Below, in pieces: positions 24,306 to 36,067 of a stretch of DNA of 64,000 nt (positions within the stretch are counted from its first letter, which is position 1; the number at the start of each line of letters is the position of its first letter). The position numbers were made by a program, and so were the translations under genes. Under the pieces are notes generated by a model, which saw nothing but the letters and a program-made list of their open reading frames with translations, had not been told where the DNA came from and ran no database searches. The DNA comes from Polytrichum commune (lineage: Eukaryota; Streptophyta; Polytrichopsida; Polytrichales; Polytrichaceae): the NCBI GenBank assembly GCA_950295325.1, contig OX485805.1, forward strand, positions 46,524,758 to 46,588,757, written 5' to 3'.

Positions 24306-24760
24306 CATGACCAAGTCACAAATTGGCAAACATAGCGTTATAACTTGGCCCTTGACCACCCTTGACTCAACATGTGTTACTCATTGGGACCGAACTGGGG
24401 CTACCACCAATTGCAATAATCCTCAATCTCAACATCATGTTTTTCTTGACTTTGGCATTGAAGGACTTAGTTCATCAAGGATACCTTTAGTTATTATGTG
24501 GGGAAGGAGGAATCAAGGACCAAATACATGACCCCGACCAAGTCACAAATTGGCAAAATATAGTGTTATAACTTGGCCCTTGACCACCCTTCACTTGACA
24601 TGTGTTACTCATTGGGACCATATTGGGGCCACCACCAATTACAATGATCCACAATCTTAGCATCATGTTTTTCTTGACCTTGGTGTTGAAGGACCCCACT
24701 TCTTCAAGTCTACCTATAGTTCTTGTGTGGGGGAGGAGGACCAAACAAGGCAAGTTGGCA
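24306..24760 (+). repeat. Tandem duplication, two units of 227 bp
   Basis: GACCAAGTCACAAATTGGCA occurs at 24309 and 24536. Both units then share ACTTGGCCCTTGACCACCCT and CATCATGTTTTTCTTGAC. The duplicated frame is not conserved between units. Confidence 0.75.
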
Positions 24761-27700
24761 AAACCATGCTTGCATTGGAAGTTGGAGCCGCAATGTAAAA
24801 TAGTATAATTGTGAACAATCCACCAAAATAGCACATAAGTTGAGTTCATACTTTGACTTCCTTGTTGCAAATGATATTGAGTTGCAACTCCATAACTATG
24901 TAGATATGAAAGTGTTATTTGGTTAATTTTTCTTGTGCTCCATCTTGAATTGAACATTCACTACAAGCATACAAATCATGGATGATTGACCTACATCACT
25001 AGAAAGTTGGCCTACATCACTAGAAAAATTGCAAATCTACCATGAAGGCCGTCGATTTGCACATTTCTTCTAATGATGCAAGATGACTGCCAAGGACTCA
25101 TATGATGATATTGAACATTATGAACCAAACCTTGCATTGCATCAACAAAAGTCGGATTCAAATGTCAAAAGTGCATGCTCATTTAATTTTTAGTTTGAAA
25201 ACATAGGTCATCTAAATTGTGTTGACCATTGAATCTAGAATAGTCAATAGAATTTGAGGACTTAATCCAATCTATTTTTTACACATGTCTTTATGGTGTT
25301 CATTACACCTAACCATCCACCATTCAATTCTTGATGTCCAATTTCAAAAAGTAACTACCATACTTTACTAGCTTATTGATTGCAACAATCATATCATTGT
25401 TCTTGCCCCCGGCTTACTAAGCCACTTCAACAACATGGGCAAGCTGGCATATTTGGGGCAAGTAGAAACCCGGTTGATTCAACCTTCATGCATATGGAAT
25501 CAACTCATGATTCTTGCTGCAATGAATTTGATTCCTCATCTTGGGGCAGCTCCATAAAGAGCTTAACAATGCTAGGCTGAACCCAATCATTCACTCAATA
25601 TCTTGAAATCTCAATAGGTTTGCACTAGAAGTTGGGGCTTGAGTCAAAATTTGGTACAAACGTTTAGAAAAACCTGCCAAATTGCATCTGAAATGGGTTT
25701 ATGCTTTGACTCCCTTATTGCAGTTGAAGTTGAGTTAATTTGCTACTCCATAACTACTAGTAGAACAATGTTGTTAAGGCCCCAGGTATCTAACATTTTG
25801 CCTAATCAGGAACCTGATATAGTTAGGGTAAGTAGAAACCCAGGTGTACCAAATTCAACCTTAATGCATATGGAATCACCCCATTATTCTTCATAAAATG
25901 CCTTTCAATCCCTCATCAAAAAAGTGGTGGCAATTTAAGGAACATACCAATGATATGGGTTGGACCCAATCACTCACTCAACAATTTGGAACCAAATAAC
26001 CCATTTCTTGAATGCAATGTTGAAGTGTAATAAAAGGACTGAAATGGAGAGGCATGATTGGAGACCATATCCAGTTGCAGTGTTTTAATGCTATCAGTAA
26101 TGCATTGATGTGGCTCATGGATTCTAAAGGAACTCAAACTCAGCAGAATCAGGAACATGATGAGGTGCATGGCCCTATTGTGGGCACTTCCAACTCCATA
26201 GACATTCATGGCCCATCTAGTCAGCAATTGCACGTACATAATCATTCCAAATTTCCCAATTGGAATAGAGATTAAAAGTTTATGAGTCCAAAGTAAAGAT
26301 TCTCTTACTCTATGAATGATCACATAGATACTCCTAGTCATGTTAGATATTAAACTTAGAATGATGTCTATATTATGAGCACATTGTCCAATCTAATTGT
26401 AACATGTGTCCGTTATTAACTACAAGCCTTGCCATATACCACTCAAATAAAGGTGTCCAACTAAGAAGAGTGACCACATAAAGCCCACATACCTTAAATA
26501 ATGTACGAGTAGCATGAATGAATAACATACGCTGGGGGAGTAAGCTCAGTTCACTTCCATGACACAAACTGAAATTGCATTGCACACAGCTTATGTGCAA
26601 TTCAAACAGCTTTCAAGTCAACAGGTACAGTAGTCTGTATCACTAATGGGTAAATTTGACACTATCAACTGCTGATAGAAACAGTAGATTCCCCTAATTA
26701 ATTCAGCCATTGGGAGGATTATAGGCAAGTGTTATCATAGCATCATGATAAGATTCAAATCTACACGACGACATATGAAATGGAGTGAGGGCTATATTTT
26801 GGAAGATTCACCAAGATTTTTAACCTTGCAGAGTTGTGCCGCAGAATTGCAGACAAGAAGGTGGCCATTCAAGAAGACTCTTACTTCATACCTGGTTAAG
26901 GGGATATGTTTCCTCATTTGAAGTATATGACTTGTCAATGTACTTCCACGTGCAAGAGATGCAGCAACATGTCTTCAACAAGAGGCAAGAGGTCCACTGA
27001 TCTGTCCCTCCCATCCCCACATGTTGGCAACTTCAATAGAACATTCTAGGAACTATTTCAAAACCTAAATGTGTCCATTTTACATCCCTTTCTGAACTTC
27101 GCTTGTCAACTTTTTAGCACCCTGACATAATCTTTAGTGACATACCCCTCATTGGAAGCTGAGGACACTTCCTACAATCCCAGAGAAATCTCCCTTAGCC
27201 AGTGCTCCAAGCTTCATGCCACACACCAACCAAAACAATTTACAGCAGGACACATATTGTAAATGAGATAGCCTTGGCAATTGAAATGTTGATGATGCGT
27301 TAGAAACAATATCTGCAACATGAAATTCGACATTTTGCAAAGTTGGAAATTTCCAATATATGTAAGAACATGAAACAAACAAGATAGATCGGGGTAAAAA
27401 CATTTGACCGATGAAAAAGCCTCATGCAACATGTGGATACATGTGACAAGCAGAGATAAACGGAGAGTGCACACAATAGTTGTAAAAGTGAGATTCATTG
27501 CAAACGTCAAGCACAATTCCAGGAATGATACAAAACTCCTGAGATTCTGAGGACCTACACAAAACCTGTAGACAGTTCAAGAATGATAAAAACATCTATT
27601 GAATCTGTTTCCTAGTCTACTCTATACAGATTGAATGTACTTGAAAAGAATGTATGAATGTGACTTTTTTGGATACTCATGAAATGTGCTTTTTCCGCAA

Positions 27701-28060
27701 CCATCCTCTCCTCATTATCTGTATAGTAAATTCCCTCCACTGCAATGGCCACAGAGATATTTCTCATCTTGTAAAAGAGCAGTTGGTTTCAATATGTTGA
27801 GTAATTGGTTGCAATCCTAATAAATAAAAAAAGACTCTAAAGCTGCGAGATATCTGTGATGTCTAGCCTCAGAATCCAGAACCATCTGTACAACGCCTCC
27901 CCAGATTATGACTCCTGCAACCACGCAGCTGCTGCTGCTGCTAAATTTCTTCAACTGCCTAATTCCATGTATCACACAAAGTTCTTCTCGGAGGGGTAAA
28001 AGTCCACCACAATCTAAGTCCCTTCACTTTTCACTGCCAAAAGTGACCTAATGAGGGGAG
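24761..28060. other. Mostly unique sequence downstream of the F-box gene
   Basis: Holds diverged N repeats near 25225-25345 and 26365-26500. A short CTG run at 27928-27942 probably lies in the F-box 3' untranslated region. No clear poly(A) signal was identified on the minus strand. No further gene is supported. Confidence 0.5.
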
Positions 28061-29260
28061 CTAGACTGTGGCACCCAAACTGGGCTTGAAGGAGAATGTT
28101 GCAATGGGGAGAGTGTAATACGGGTGGTAGTTCGGGACAGTACTCCATCGTCCCATGTGAATGCTGTACACGACGATTTCCCGACATGGATTGTTGCCTG
28201 GGAAGTGCATAATCGAGTCCTGTGTCGCCACGCATTTGCACGGGAATTGCTCACCTGAGCAGCCCGCCGAAACCTGCTGTGGCTTCCTTGCCAGGATCTG
28301 AAAACTCTTTGATCCGGGAAGAAGCTCCAGTATCGAGCTGCTGTTCACCACGACAAACAGCTTCCCGCCGCACCCCACAACCTGCAAACATTGGGGTCCC
28401 GGGGTCCGGTATACAAAGTCGGAGAACTCGCCCGTATCGATGTTATACGCAATCACGCCGGCGCCCTTGTTCCTCTCGTCCCAAGCCACGCAGTACAAAA
28501 TTCCGTCACAGTACGCGCTGCTATACCTCAGGCACGAGGCTAGCTGCACGTTCGGAGGCAACTTAGTATCGACAATCCTCCATGTGTTCGTTGATGAATC
28601 ATAAATCTCAGAGATCGTGTAGGACGCGCCGCTTTGGACACCCGCAAGAATGATTTGGTACACTTTGGTGCCCTCGTCATACACCATGTGGGTGACGTGG
28701 AAATCGTAATATTTGTAATTCGTGGGAGGAAGCTCCCTCCAGCATTTCGTCAACGGGTTGCAGACAATGATCGAGTCGTCCTCCACATCTTCGTCCTCGT
28801 CGGACGAGGAGGACTCGTCGTCGTATATCCTCGCCTTGATCAGACATAGCAACCCGCCGGCTCCGGCCCGGACGCTCGTATACCGAGTGCCGCCCCCGCA
28901 GAAATCTGTCGAAGGCAACCTCATCCATGTCGGCGATGACGTCTCGAAGAAGGATGCCAGAATGTCGGAGCCGATGTAATTCAAAAGCAGAGGGTAAGGA
29001 GAGAGTCCCTTGGATACCTCATCGAATGCCTTCTGAAACCTAGAGCAATGGATGAGAGAGTCCCAACGCCTGCACACAAGTCGAGCACGGAAGAGATCCC
29101 GAAGTGGTATCTTTGCTAGAATGTTATCCTGTACGATTTCCGGCAGATCCTCCCATGTCGTCTCTCTTCTCGGGGACCCGCGCTCTAAAACCTCTTCTTC
29201 ATCAAGAGGTGTTCCTCTGTGAAGGGCCTTGGTTGCATAAGAGCCCTTGCTAGTGCCCAT
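28061..29260 (-). CDS. F-box protein with kelch-like repeats (probable SCF ubiquitin-ligase substrate receptor)
   Basis: A single open frame of 399 codons, ATG at 29258-29260 and TAG at 28061-28063, with no need for an intron. Residues about 35-78 form an F-box (WEDLPEIVQDNILAKIPLRD, then an RLVCRRWDSLI helix), the part that in this family docks on SKP1 in a nuclear or cytosolic SCF E3 ligase. The remainder shows degenerate kelch or F-box-associated blades, each with a [VI]-Y-[ND]...W-type core near residues 163-179 (CNPLTKCWRELPP), 217-230 (SEIYDSSTNTWRIV), 268-282 and 362-376; these normally bind the substrate. An acidic, serine-rich insert (residues 147-163) interrupts the first blade. About 400 residues is the usual length for plant F-box/kelch proteins. 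Local GC is visibly higher than in the flanks, as expected for real coding sequence. The first in-frame ATG was chosen because it begins just upstream of the F-box and close to a TATA box. The substrate is unknown; I recognise the family, not a specific orthologue. Confidence 0.9.
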   Translation of the reverse strand: MGTSKGSYATKALHRGTPLDEEEVLERGSPRRETTWEDLPEIVQDNILAKIPLRDLFRARLVCRRWDSLIHCSRFQKAFDEVSKGLSPYPLLLNYIGSDILASFFETSSPTWMRLPSTDFCGGGTRYTSVRAGAGGLLCLIKARIYDDESSSSDEDEDVEDDSIIVCNPLTKCWRELPPTNYKYYDFHVTHMVYDEGTKVYQIILAGVQSGASYTISEIYDSSTNTWRIVDTKLPPNVQLASCLRYSSAYCDGILYCVAWDERNKGAGVIAYNIDTGEFSDFVYRTPGPQCLQVVGCGGKLFVVVNSSSILELLPGSKSFQILARKPQQVSAGCSGEQFPCKCVATQDSIMHFPGNNPCREIVVYSIHMGRWSTVPNYHPYYTLPIATFSFKPSLGATV

Positions 29261-29301
29261 GACAACCGCTCAAGGACTACCTAAATGACTAAACCACAAG
29301 G

Positions 29302-29308
29302 TTATATA
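29302..29308 (-). promoter_or_regulatory. TATA box of the F-box gene
   Basis: On the minus strand the sequence reads CCATATATAACC, a good plant TATA box, 42-48 bases before the F-box ATG. If transcription starts about 30 bases downstream, the 5' leader would be only 10-20 nucleotides. The placement supports the chosen start, but an upstream start site with a longer leader is possible. Confidence 0.5.
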
Positions 29309-29368
29309 TGGTCAGATTCTCCAAACAATGATGAGCACCTCACAAACCTCAATTACACATAAAGCCCC

Positions 29369-29955
29369 CTTTGCACTAGAGCTCAAACTTGCAACGGTTT
29401 TTAAAAGTTTGATGCTTGGATTCAACAAGCTTTCATCGAAAGCTCAAACTATTAAGCGCTTGACCAGTCCTCAAACTCTCAATAGTTTGAGCAAGTGGAA
29501 AGTGGCAATGCTCAAAGTGGAAGCTCAAACTATTGCGCACTTGACCAAACCTGAAGCTTTTAATGGCTTGAGCAAGTGTAAAGTGGCCATGCTCAATGTG
29601 AGAGCTCAAAGAGAGAGCTCCAACTGTTGAGCACTTAACCAATCCTCAACCACTCAATAGGTTGAGCAAGTGTAAACTGGCCATGCTTATAGGAAGATAC
29701 CAACACGAAATGGTACTAAACAAAGGAGAATTCACTACAAGCCAAAGAATACTTGAAAGCAAATTGGCTTGAATTTGAGCTCACAAAACAAGAGCTCGAA
29801 CCCTCAACATCCCCGAGCGTCGGAACACGACCTCTTTGAGGTAGTGTTAGATTTTGATTGAAAGCTTGCCATCCCATATGGAATCCATATAGGTCCCATC
29901 TTCTAAGGGTTGTGTAAAATGTCCAAACCCTCAAGTTGAAGGCTCAAGTGTAAAG
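29369..29955. mobile_element. MITE-like element Y in the F-box promoter region
   Basis: The ends form imperfect inverted repeats of about 23 bp: CTTTGCACTAGAGCTCAAAC at the left, and CTTTACACTTGAGCCTTCAA when the right end is read on the minus strand. The interior carries three degenerate subrepeats of about 80-95 bp beginning AGCTCAAACT (29441, 29522, 29616), each with a GAGCAAGTGTAAA-type block. No clear TSD was found. The left end lies 109 bp upstream of the F-box ATG, so this element forms most of the proximal upstream region. The open frame across it is incidental. Confidence 0.5.
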
Positions 29956-30760
29956 TATAATTCAGTGAGCACAAACGCAATCAATGGCAAGGGTCCCTTC
30001 CTTCAAGCTCTCAATCCTCGAGTCCGAAACCCTAAACTCTGTGCTCCAAAGGTTTGCATTGGACATCGTCATCTCAAACTCAACTCTGCCGTCCCCGGAT
30101 ATAACAAGAGGTACTTACAAACAGAGGAATCTCATCTCCCCGAGGAAAACCTCCCCTCACAACATTCACAAGATTACCCACAATTGATCCTCTCGCATCA
30201 CTACATGCACATACGTGTGAGGAAGGAATCTCTGAAACACACCTGAGTAGCTTGCTAGGGTGAAGAAGGCTCCTGCTCCTCCTCCTCCTCCTGCCTCGCT
30301 CGTGATCTTGAGTGGAAACCAAACCCTACTCTAACGCAATCGACATTCGTGCACCAAGAAGTAGAATCAAGGGGTTGGGCGTCGCCTACCCACGCAACCA
30401 ACCATGCTACTCTACACCTAGAAGGGAATTGTATCCAAAATGATCCCGACATAGATCACAGCGCTGGGGTGGTCGCATCCCTAACCCAAACCACCGTCCT
30501 GCATCCCAATTCCCTCAAACCCGGTATGCGGTGGATGTATCCCAAACCCTATTCCACAAAGATTCCAATGCAGACACCACCACTTCCCTACCTGCTGGGA
30601 TCGGCAACCCCAATCCCAACCCCGGAAAGAAGGATTCGCGGAGTTGTTATGATGATGTTACTTAACCCTTAGAGAGAAGGAAGAACATTAAGAGGAGGAT
30701 CACACAACTCAAGGAAGGGACCCGGGGATGGACCTTGATGGAAAAAGAGTTGGGAAGAAT

Positions 30761-30778
30761 CTCTCTCTCTCTCTCTCT
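30761..30778 (+). repeat. (CT)n microsatellite
   Basis: A run of CT dinucleotides in the higher-GC stretch beyond the F-box gene. CT runs are common in plant 5' leaders, but no adjoining coding frame is convincing. Confidence 0.9.
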
Positions 30779-31019
30779 TTCTCACTCTCTCTGTTTCCCC
30801 TCCCAACAGAATCTCACACTATGCCCCACAGATCACTTAATTATTAGCTGCTTCCCGTACGTGGTGGAATCTACGCTACCCGGATCCCATCATCTACACT
30901 CTGAAGCTGCATCCTGCAACTCCCTTCCGGATTCCAATCTCTTACAAAACCCCCCAGAACTGCCGCCTTTACCGGCATCCTCCCCTTCCCTTCCTTGAAT
31001 CTTTGACCTAGCTCCTCCT

Positions 31020-31071
31020 CATCATCACCATCATCATCATCATCACCATCACCATCACCATCACCATCACT
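31020..31071 (+). repeat. (CAT/CAC)n trinucleotide repeat
   Basis: A run of CATCATCAC-type triplets. On the minus strand it would encode a Gly/Asp run (DGDGDGDDDDDGDD) in a 73-codon frame ending at 30871, for which no family is recognised. Confidence 0.9.
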
Positions 31072-32362
31072 ATCCCGGCACCAAGCATGCATGCACAGGA
31101 GAGGAATAAACTACAAATATAATAAAATTACAAAAACCAGCACACACTTGACAAACATGCACCGAGTCCGCCTGCCCTCACCAGGCTACAGCAGAACTAG
31201 ACTACTTCTATCCGGCCCTGGCTCCTCAACTTACAAAAGGTCCCCCCTGACTTCCATTCGCACTGTTTCGTCCTCCGGATCTTTAAGCCTCTCCCTAACC
31301 CCAAAAGCCCCCTAAATCACTCCCCCTTTCTTCCCCCACCCTGCAATCCAAGTACGCAAGTACTTCCCCAAGTGCTTCCGCCACCAGCTCGTCGCCGTCT
31401 CTTGATGCACAAGCCTAACATCATCGTCGTCACCACCATCAGCGTGTATTCTTGACAAAAGCTTTTGACATTTGACACGCAGTTTAGAATTTTGACATGT
31501 AGTGGGGCTTGCCAAGGAAATAAGCCACACATCAATTGACACGTTAGAAATTGAAAGGACACGTGTTACTAGGCATGTGAGGTGACATCGAGGTGACATT
31601 CACATTCTGAAATTTGTCAAACATACACATTAATCACCATCCAAACCAACTTCATCTTCTCCTTCTTCGTCTTCATCTTCTAAGCACTATAGTAGAGGCG
31701 CCTATTCCCAATCACGACCTCATCACCCACCCGTAGAGTATCATCATTTTTTATCATACCAGAAACAACAGCGCCATGACACAAATCATGGTTTTGAGTA
31801 CTAAAGTGAGGATAAATGAGTAGTCAAACATTTGTACTACGTTCGGACCAACTTTTAGCATCAAAAATCTATAATAATCTCATTTTAAGGGAACAAAAAT
31901 TACCAAAAAAATTTACAATCCTCCTGATTTCTATCTCCTTGCATGGAAATTTTGTGCACCATCTTATACTTCTCCATATCTAGCGCAGTGTCTCTTAAAG
32001 TGATTGGCTATGGACGCCTCTACTCTACTGATGGATTGAATGTCATCACCTATGCAGCTTCAACCGCCATCATCTTCTCACATCAAAACATGATCATCAC
32101 TATGTGAAAGTAGCACGTGATTAGTAAAGCATCATCATCATCATCATATGGAGTATTGCTTGACTCATTCTGCAGTGGATGTCTTTCAGTACCTTATTGC
32201 CGAAAGACCATCTATCATCTTCTCATGTCAACTTTCCAATGATGAACATTACCATCACGTGAAAGTAGCATTAGGTCACTTTAGCTATTGTTTGGAATAG
32301 TGTCTGATGACTCTATTGCAAGTGTCGAATGGCTGTAAGTGAGGATGATTCGACTCTGAGGA

Positions 32363-33237
32363 CTACACTATATAGGATATTTGGTGTCACCAATTCTAAT
32401 TGTCTTGCTCAATTATAGTGTCACCAACACTAAAAGTGAACGACCCACCATTCTTTGTCATTCCTTGTAAATTTTTGGGGGGATTATAGATTTACAGTGT
32501 TGCAATCACTGTCACTTACCAAGTGATTTTCCATCCAAATTCAATCATCCGTGACAACATTTCATCACAAGTTGCTGACAAGAGAAGGTAGGGTTTTGGT
32601 CAATGGATGAACTCGTCCATCATCCATGACAGTATTTGGAAAGTTATTCATAAGAAGTGTCATCCAAAAAGTTACCATAGTGACATGAAATACCATGTGA
32701 CACTATGTATCATTATTATGCCCCCTCCCCACTTGACATTAGAAATAATCAAAGACTTCCCTAAAACCCGGGTAAAGCTCCCTCGGTTATAGCGGACACG
32801 TCCAGCTATCCCAATGCACCTACAAGAACTTGCTCCGGAGATTTCCAAGTAGCTTTCAGTTAAGTAGCTTTCACACATGTTCATTGTTCTATCTACCAAC
32901 CAATGAATGTTGGATACTTTTTGTCCCATCCCCAAATGCCTTAATACTTACCATCGGTTTTTGTTAATGGAGCTCCTCGTGCCCTCATAGCTAAGACTAA
33001 AAGCAACCAATCACAAGAGCGGGAGGCAACACTTTTAGAGGTCCTACATTCTTGCCTCATGTCTAGGTATTGATGGGAGGGTCGGTAGTTTTAGCTTAAA
33101 ACCTCCACTTTTAAGCCATGCCACATCATTTGCCAACTAGGCTCAACACTAGATAATGTCGATGGTGTGAACGCTCATTTTTAAGGACCCACTTTTAGGC
33201 TTAGCTAATGTCAAGTGGGGAGGGGGCATTAGTGTAG
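32363..33237 (+). mobile_element. Element H copy 2, its right inverted repeat interrupted by element I
   Basis: The left end CTACACTATATAGGATATTT continues into sequence matching H copy 1. The right inverted repeat is recovered only if element I is removed: GTGACACTATGTATCATTA, then TTA and GTGTAG. The terminus resembles that of G. Confidence 0.7.
32719..33228. mobile_element. Element I: 510-bp MITE with perfect 24-bp ends
   Basis: TGCCCCCTCCCCACTTGACA begins a 24-bp terminal repeat whose exact complement ends at 33228. TTA flanks both sides (32716-32718, 33229-33231), matching a Harbinger-type TWA target. It lies within the terminal repeat of H copy 2. Confidence 0.85.
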
Positions 33238-33277
33238 CACATGTTTTTGTAATGTAGTACTACTAGAGTTCTAACTT

Positions 33278-33432
33278 ATAGCCCACCCACACTTACTAAC
33301 GCAGGCCACCAATGAACGGTGTCTATCAGCACTAGTTACATCCAATGGCTCTCACTAGAGAAAACCAACTCTAAAAGTGGCCTTTGTTCGTAGGAGCCAT
33401 TTGTTGGTCACCCACACTAGTAAAGGCCTAAT
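33278..33432. mobile_element. Element J copy 1 (short MITE)
   Basis: It starts ATAGCCCACCCACACTTACT and ends near CCCACACTAGTAAAGG, with an internal ATGAACGGTGTCTA block matching the best-preserved copy at 41363. The right end is eroded. Confidence 0.6.
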
Positions 33433-34642
33433 GCCACTTGACTTTAGTGGCCATGGCTCTTATACTCTAAGTTGTCCTTGTTTCTAGGGTTTGGCCCATT
33501 CACATGGGCATAGGCTCAATTATGGATTTCCCATAGTGGTGGGATTTAATTCCACCATTATTTTTAAGGGCATTTCCTACCTCCCATGCGTTTTAGCCAC
33601 GACTATGCCACCTCCCCTCACCTAGGACCAAACTCAATGTACCTTCTCCATATGTGGCTCAACTTTTATCTAACATGTTTCTTGGTGAGCCTTTTTGCTC
33701 TTAGAGGCCCAACACTCCTTCACAAAACTTCTTTGTGGTTTACATTTGATATCACTCCCTGATATTCTATGAGCAGGAGCCCAAGAACTCAACTCATACA
33801 CAATCCAGGAGGTTAGACTTCACCACTTGGTTTTTTGTTGGTTCTTTTATAATTCCTCATTCCTGCACATTCACTCTTGAAGCATCCTACCCCGAAAACC
33901 TAATCACTCTTGGTTGCCATGTGATTGATTTATGTTGGTGTGTTGCCATCTATTTAAATGATGATGGCAAAATTCGAATGCTCCCTACTTTTTGCAAAAC
34001 CAAGTTCTTCACTTGGGAATATGTAAACCCAAAAACAACCTTGTAAAATGAATTTCAGGTCCACTCCCTATGGGAAGTGAACCCAACCTGTAAAGCTCTT
34101 TGGAAGGTTTCTACTTGAAGCACAAACAAAGTCGGAGACATGAGACAAAGTGCCCAAACAAGAAACCTCGTAGCTACAGATGAGTGCATGTGATGGAGGG
34201 GCGACTAAACATGAAATTGAGCTCAGGATAAAACCTTACCTGAGATTGTCAATGTTGAGCATATGTGCAGACAAACTTTTCAAGTTTGACTACAACATTT
34301 TGTAGCTACCGGAGTGGTGCCATTGGGAAGATGTTGGCCAAAGTCTCGACCAACTAAAAGCAACTTGTTAGCGCTACAAATTCACAAATGCCATGGTTTT
34401 GAGTTAATGTAGGGTTTGACGCACTATTAGTTATTGACAATGAGAGCCCGGGAGCTGCTAATTGAAGTGGGGTTTGTAAACGGAATGGCAAGCTTGAAAT
34501 TTAGAACAAGGCTTTAGTCCTTGCCACATCCTCAACCAGGTAGGCTCAACACAAGATACCCACATAGGTGGGGAAAGGGAGGTAATTAAACTTGTTAGCC
34601 CCACTATAATTCCAAGAGTTAGGGCTAGGTGTGGCAAGGGCA
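33433..34642. other. No feature recognised
   Basis: About 1.2 kb between J copy 1 and B copy 1 without repeats matched elsewhere or convincing frames. Confidence 0.5.
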
Positions 34643-34645
34643 TAA

Positions 34646-35144
34646 GGGCCACTTCACACACGAGACTGAGAGCCCAAGACCATCACACTTCAAGCACTCT
34701 CATTGGTGGAAAAGGCGGAACCGGTCCAAGTTCGCTTCACACTACACTCGAGGGACCGACAAAGAATGTGAACACAAGATGGACGTAAAGTGTACATGGA
34801 TTCCTACATGGCATCGATTGGGTCGTGTTTCACGGTCACTTGGATTGTTTCCAAAAACCGCCTCTTGGCGGTAGGCCTAACACAAAACCGGGAGATCATG
34901 GCACTCCAAATGCCCACAACCATTGGTTTATTCTACGTTATCATGCACGAGGACCCACATGAATAAAAATTCATTGAAATAGCATTCAATTGAGGCCCCG
35001 GTCACATATGACTTCACACTACACTTGAGGGCCCGTGACCACACTCCATGATTTTAAAAGTGTCGTGGGACGGCCTTTGGACACTTTCTTTGGGGCTCTT
35101 ACACAATCATGGTCACGGCTCTTGGCTCGTGTGTGAAGTGGCCC
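34646..35144 (+). mobile_element. Element B copy 1: Harbinger-like MITE (499 bp)
   Basis: Inverted ends GGGCCACTTCACACACGAG are exact, flanked by TAA (34643-34645, 35145-35147). The interior has CTCTCATTGGTGGAAAAGGC and GACGGCCTTTGGACACTTTC, shared with the three other copies. Its last 144 bp belong to the first unit of the adjoining tandem array. Confidence 0.9.
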
Positions 35145-36067
35145 TAAGTGTGGGCATGCTAGTAACCTTCTAAGGTGGGTTGTTGGTGAGCTACAACGAT
35201 AATAGAGTTTGGGAGCGGAAAGCACCTTTGGAGCCGGGTGTTGCTCGTGTGGGGGGGGGGGTTAAGGGTTAAGCGGAGTTTACGTGAAGCTTAGTAGTAG
35301 TAAGGGTACGTGATGCAGGGTGTGGAGTGAAGATGAGTGGTGGGCCTGGTCACATATGACTTCACACTACACTTGAAGGCCCATGACCACACTCCATGAT
35401 TTTAAAAGTGTCGTGGGACGGCCTTTGGACACTTTCTTTGAGGCTCTTACACAATTTCATGGTCACGGCTCTTGGCTCGTGTGTGAAGTGGCCCTAAGTG
35501 CAGGCATGCTAGTAACCTTTCAAGGTGGGTTGTTGGTGAGCTACAACGATAGGAGAGTTTGGGAGCGGGAAGCACCTTTCGAGCCGGGTGTTGCTCGTGT
35601 GTGTGTGTGTGGGGGGGGGGGTTAAGGGTTAAGTGGAGTTTACGTGAAGCTTAGTAGTAGTAAGGGTACGTGATGCAAGGTGCGGAGTGAAGATGAGTGG
35701 TGGGCCTAGTCACATATGACTTCACACTACACTTGAGGGCCCGTGACCACACTCCATGATTTTGAAAGTGTCGTGGGACGGCCTTTGGACACTTTCTTTG
35801 AGGCTCTTACACAATTTCATGGTCACGGCTCTTGGCTCGTGTGTGAAGTGGCCCTAAGTGCAGGCATGCTAGTAACCTTTCAAGGTGGGTTGTTGGTGAG
35901 CTACAACGATAGGAGAGTGTGGGAGCGGGAAGCACCTCTGGAGCCGGGTGTCGCTCGTGTGGTGGGGGGATTTAGGGTTAAGTGGAGTTTACGTGAAGCT
36001 TAGTAGTAGTAGTAGTAGTAAGGTAGGCAGGCAGGGTACGTGATGCAGGCCAGGGTGCGGATGGGTG
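35001..36067 (+). repeat. Three-unit tandem array (about 348-360 bp) built on the end of B copy 1
   Basis: GTCACATATGACTTCACACT occurs at 35001, 35349 and 35709. Each unit holds the right-hand 144 bp or so of element B plus about 210 bp of flank (GTGGGTTGTTGGTGAGCTAC, a poly-G tract of 6-11 bases, and a TAG microsatellite). Units 2 and 3 lack the left part of B, so the array arose after B inserted. A frame of 80-86 codons repeats with the unit and is not a gene. Confidence 0.9.

Larger units (their letters stand above)
29956..32362. other. Higher-GC, low-repeat segment; possible unrecognised exons
   Basis: Base composition is closer to the F-box gene than to the repeats. On the minus strand a frame ending near 31312 closes with ATSWWRKHLGKYLRTWIAGW, which is protein-like, but no family, splice sites or paired exon could be assigned. 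CT and CAT microsatellites lie inside. Confidence 0.3.

Noticed and set aside
24487-24957. A 156-codon minus frame
   Set aside because: It overlaps a 227-bp tandem duplication, but the two units do not preserve the frame, and the composition is not protein-like.
29328-29630. A 100-codon plus frame opposite the F-box promoter
   Set aside because: It runs through the subrepeats of element Y, so it repeats with DNA-level units.
35383-36003. Two near-identical 80-86-codon frames as a small gene family
   Set aside because: They lie in the tandem array and cross the end of element B. The third unit's equivalent is absent and the frame runs into poly-G.
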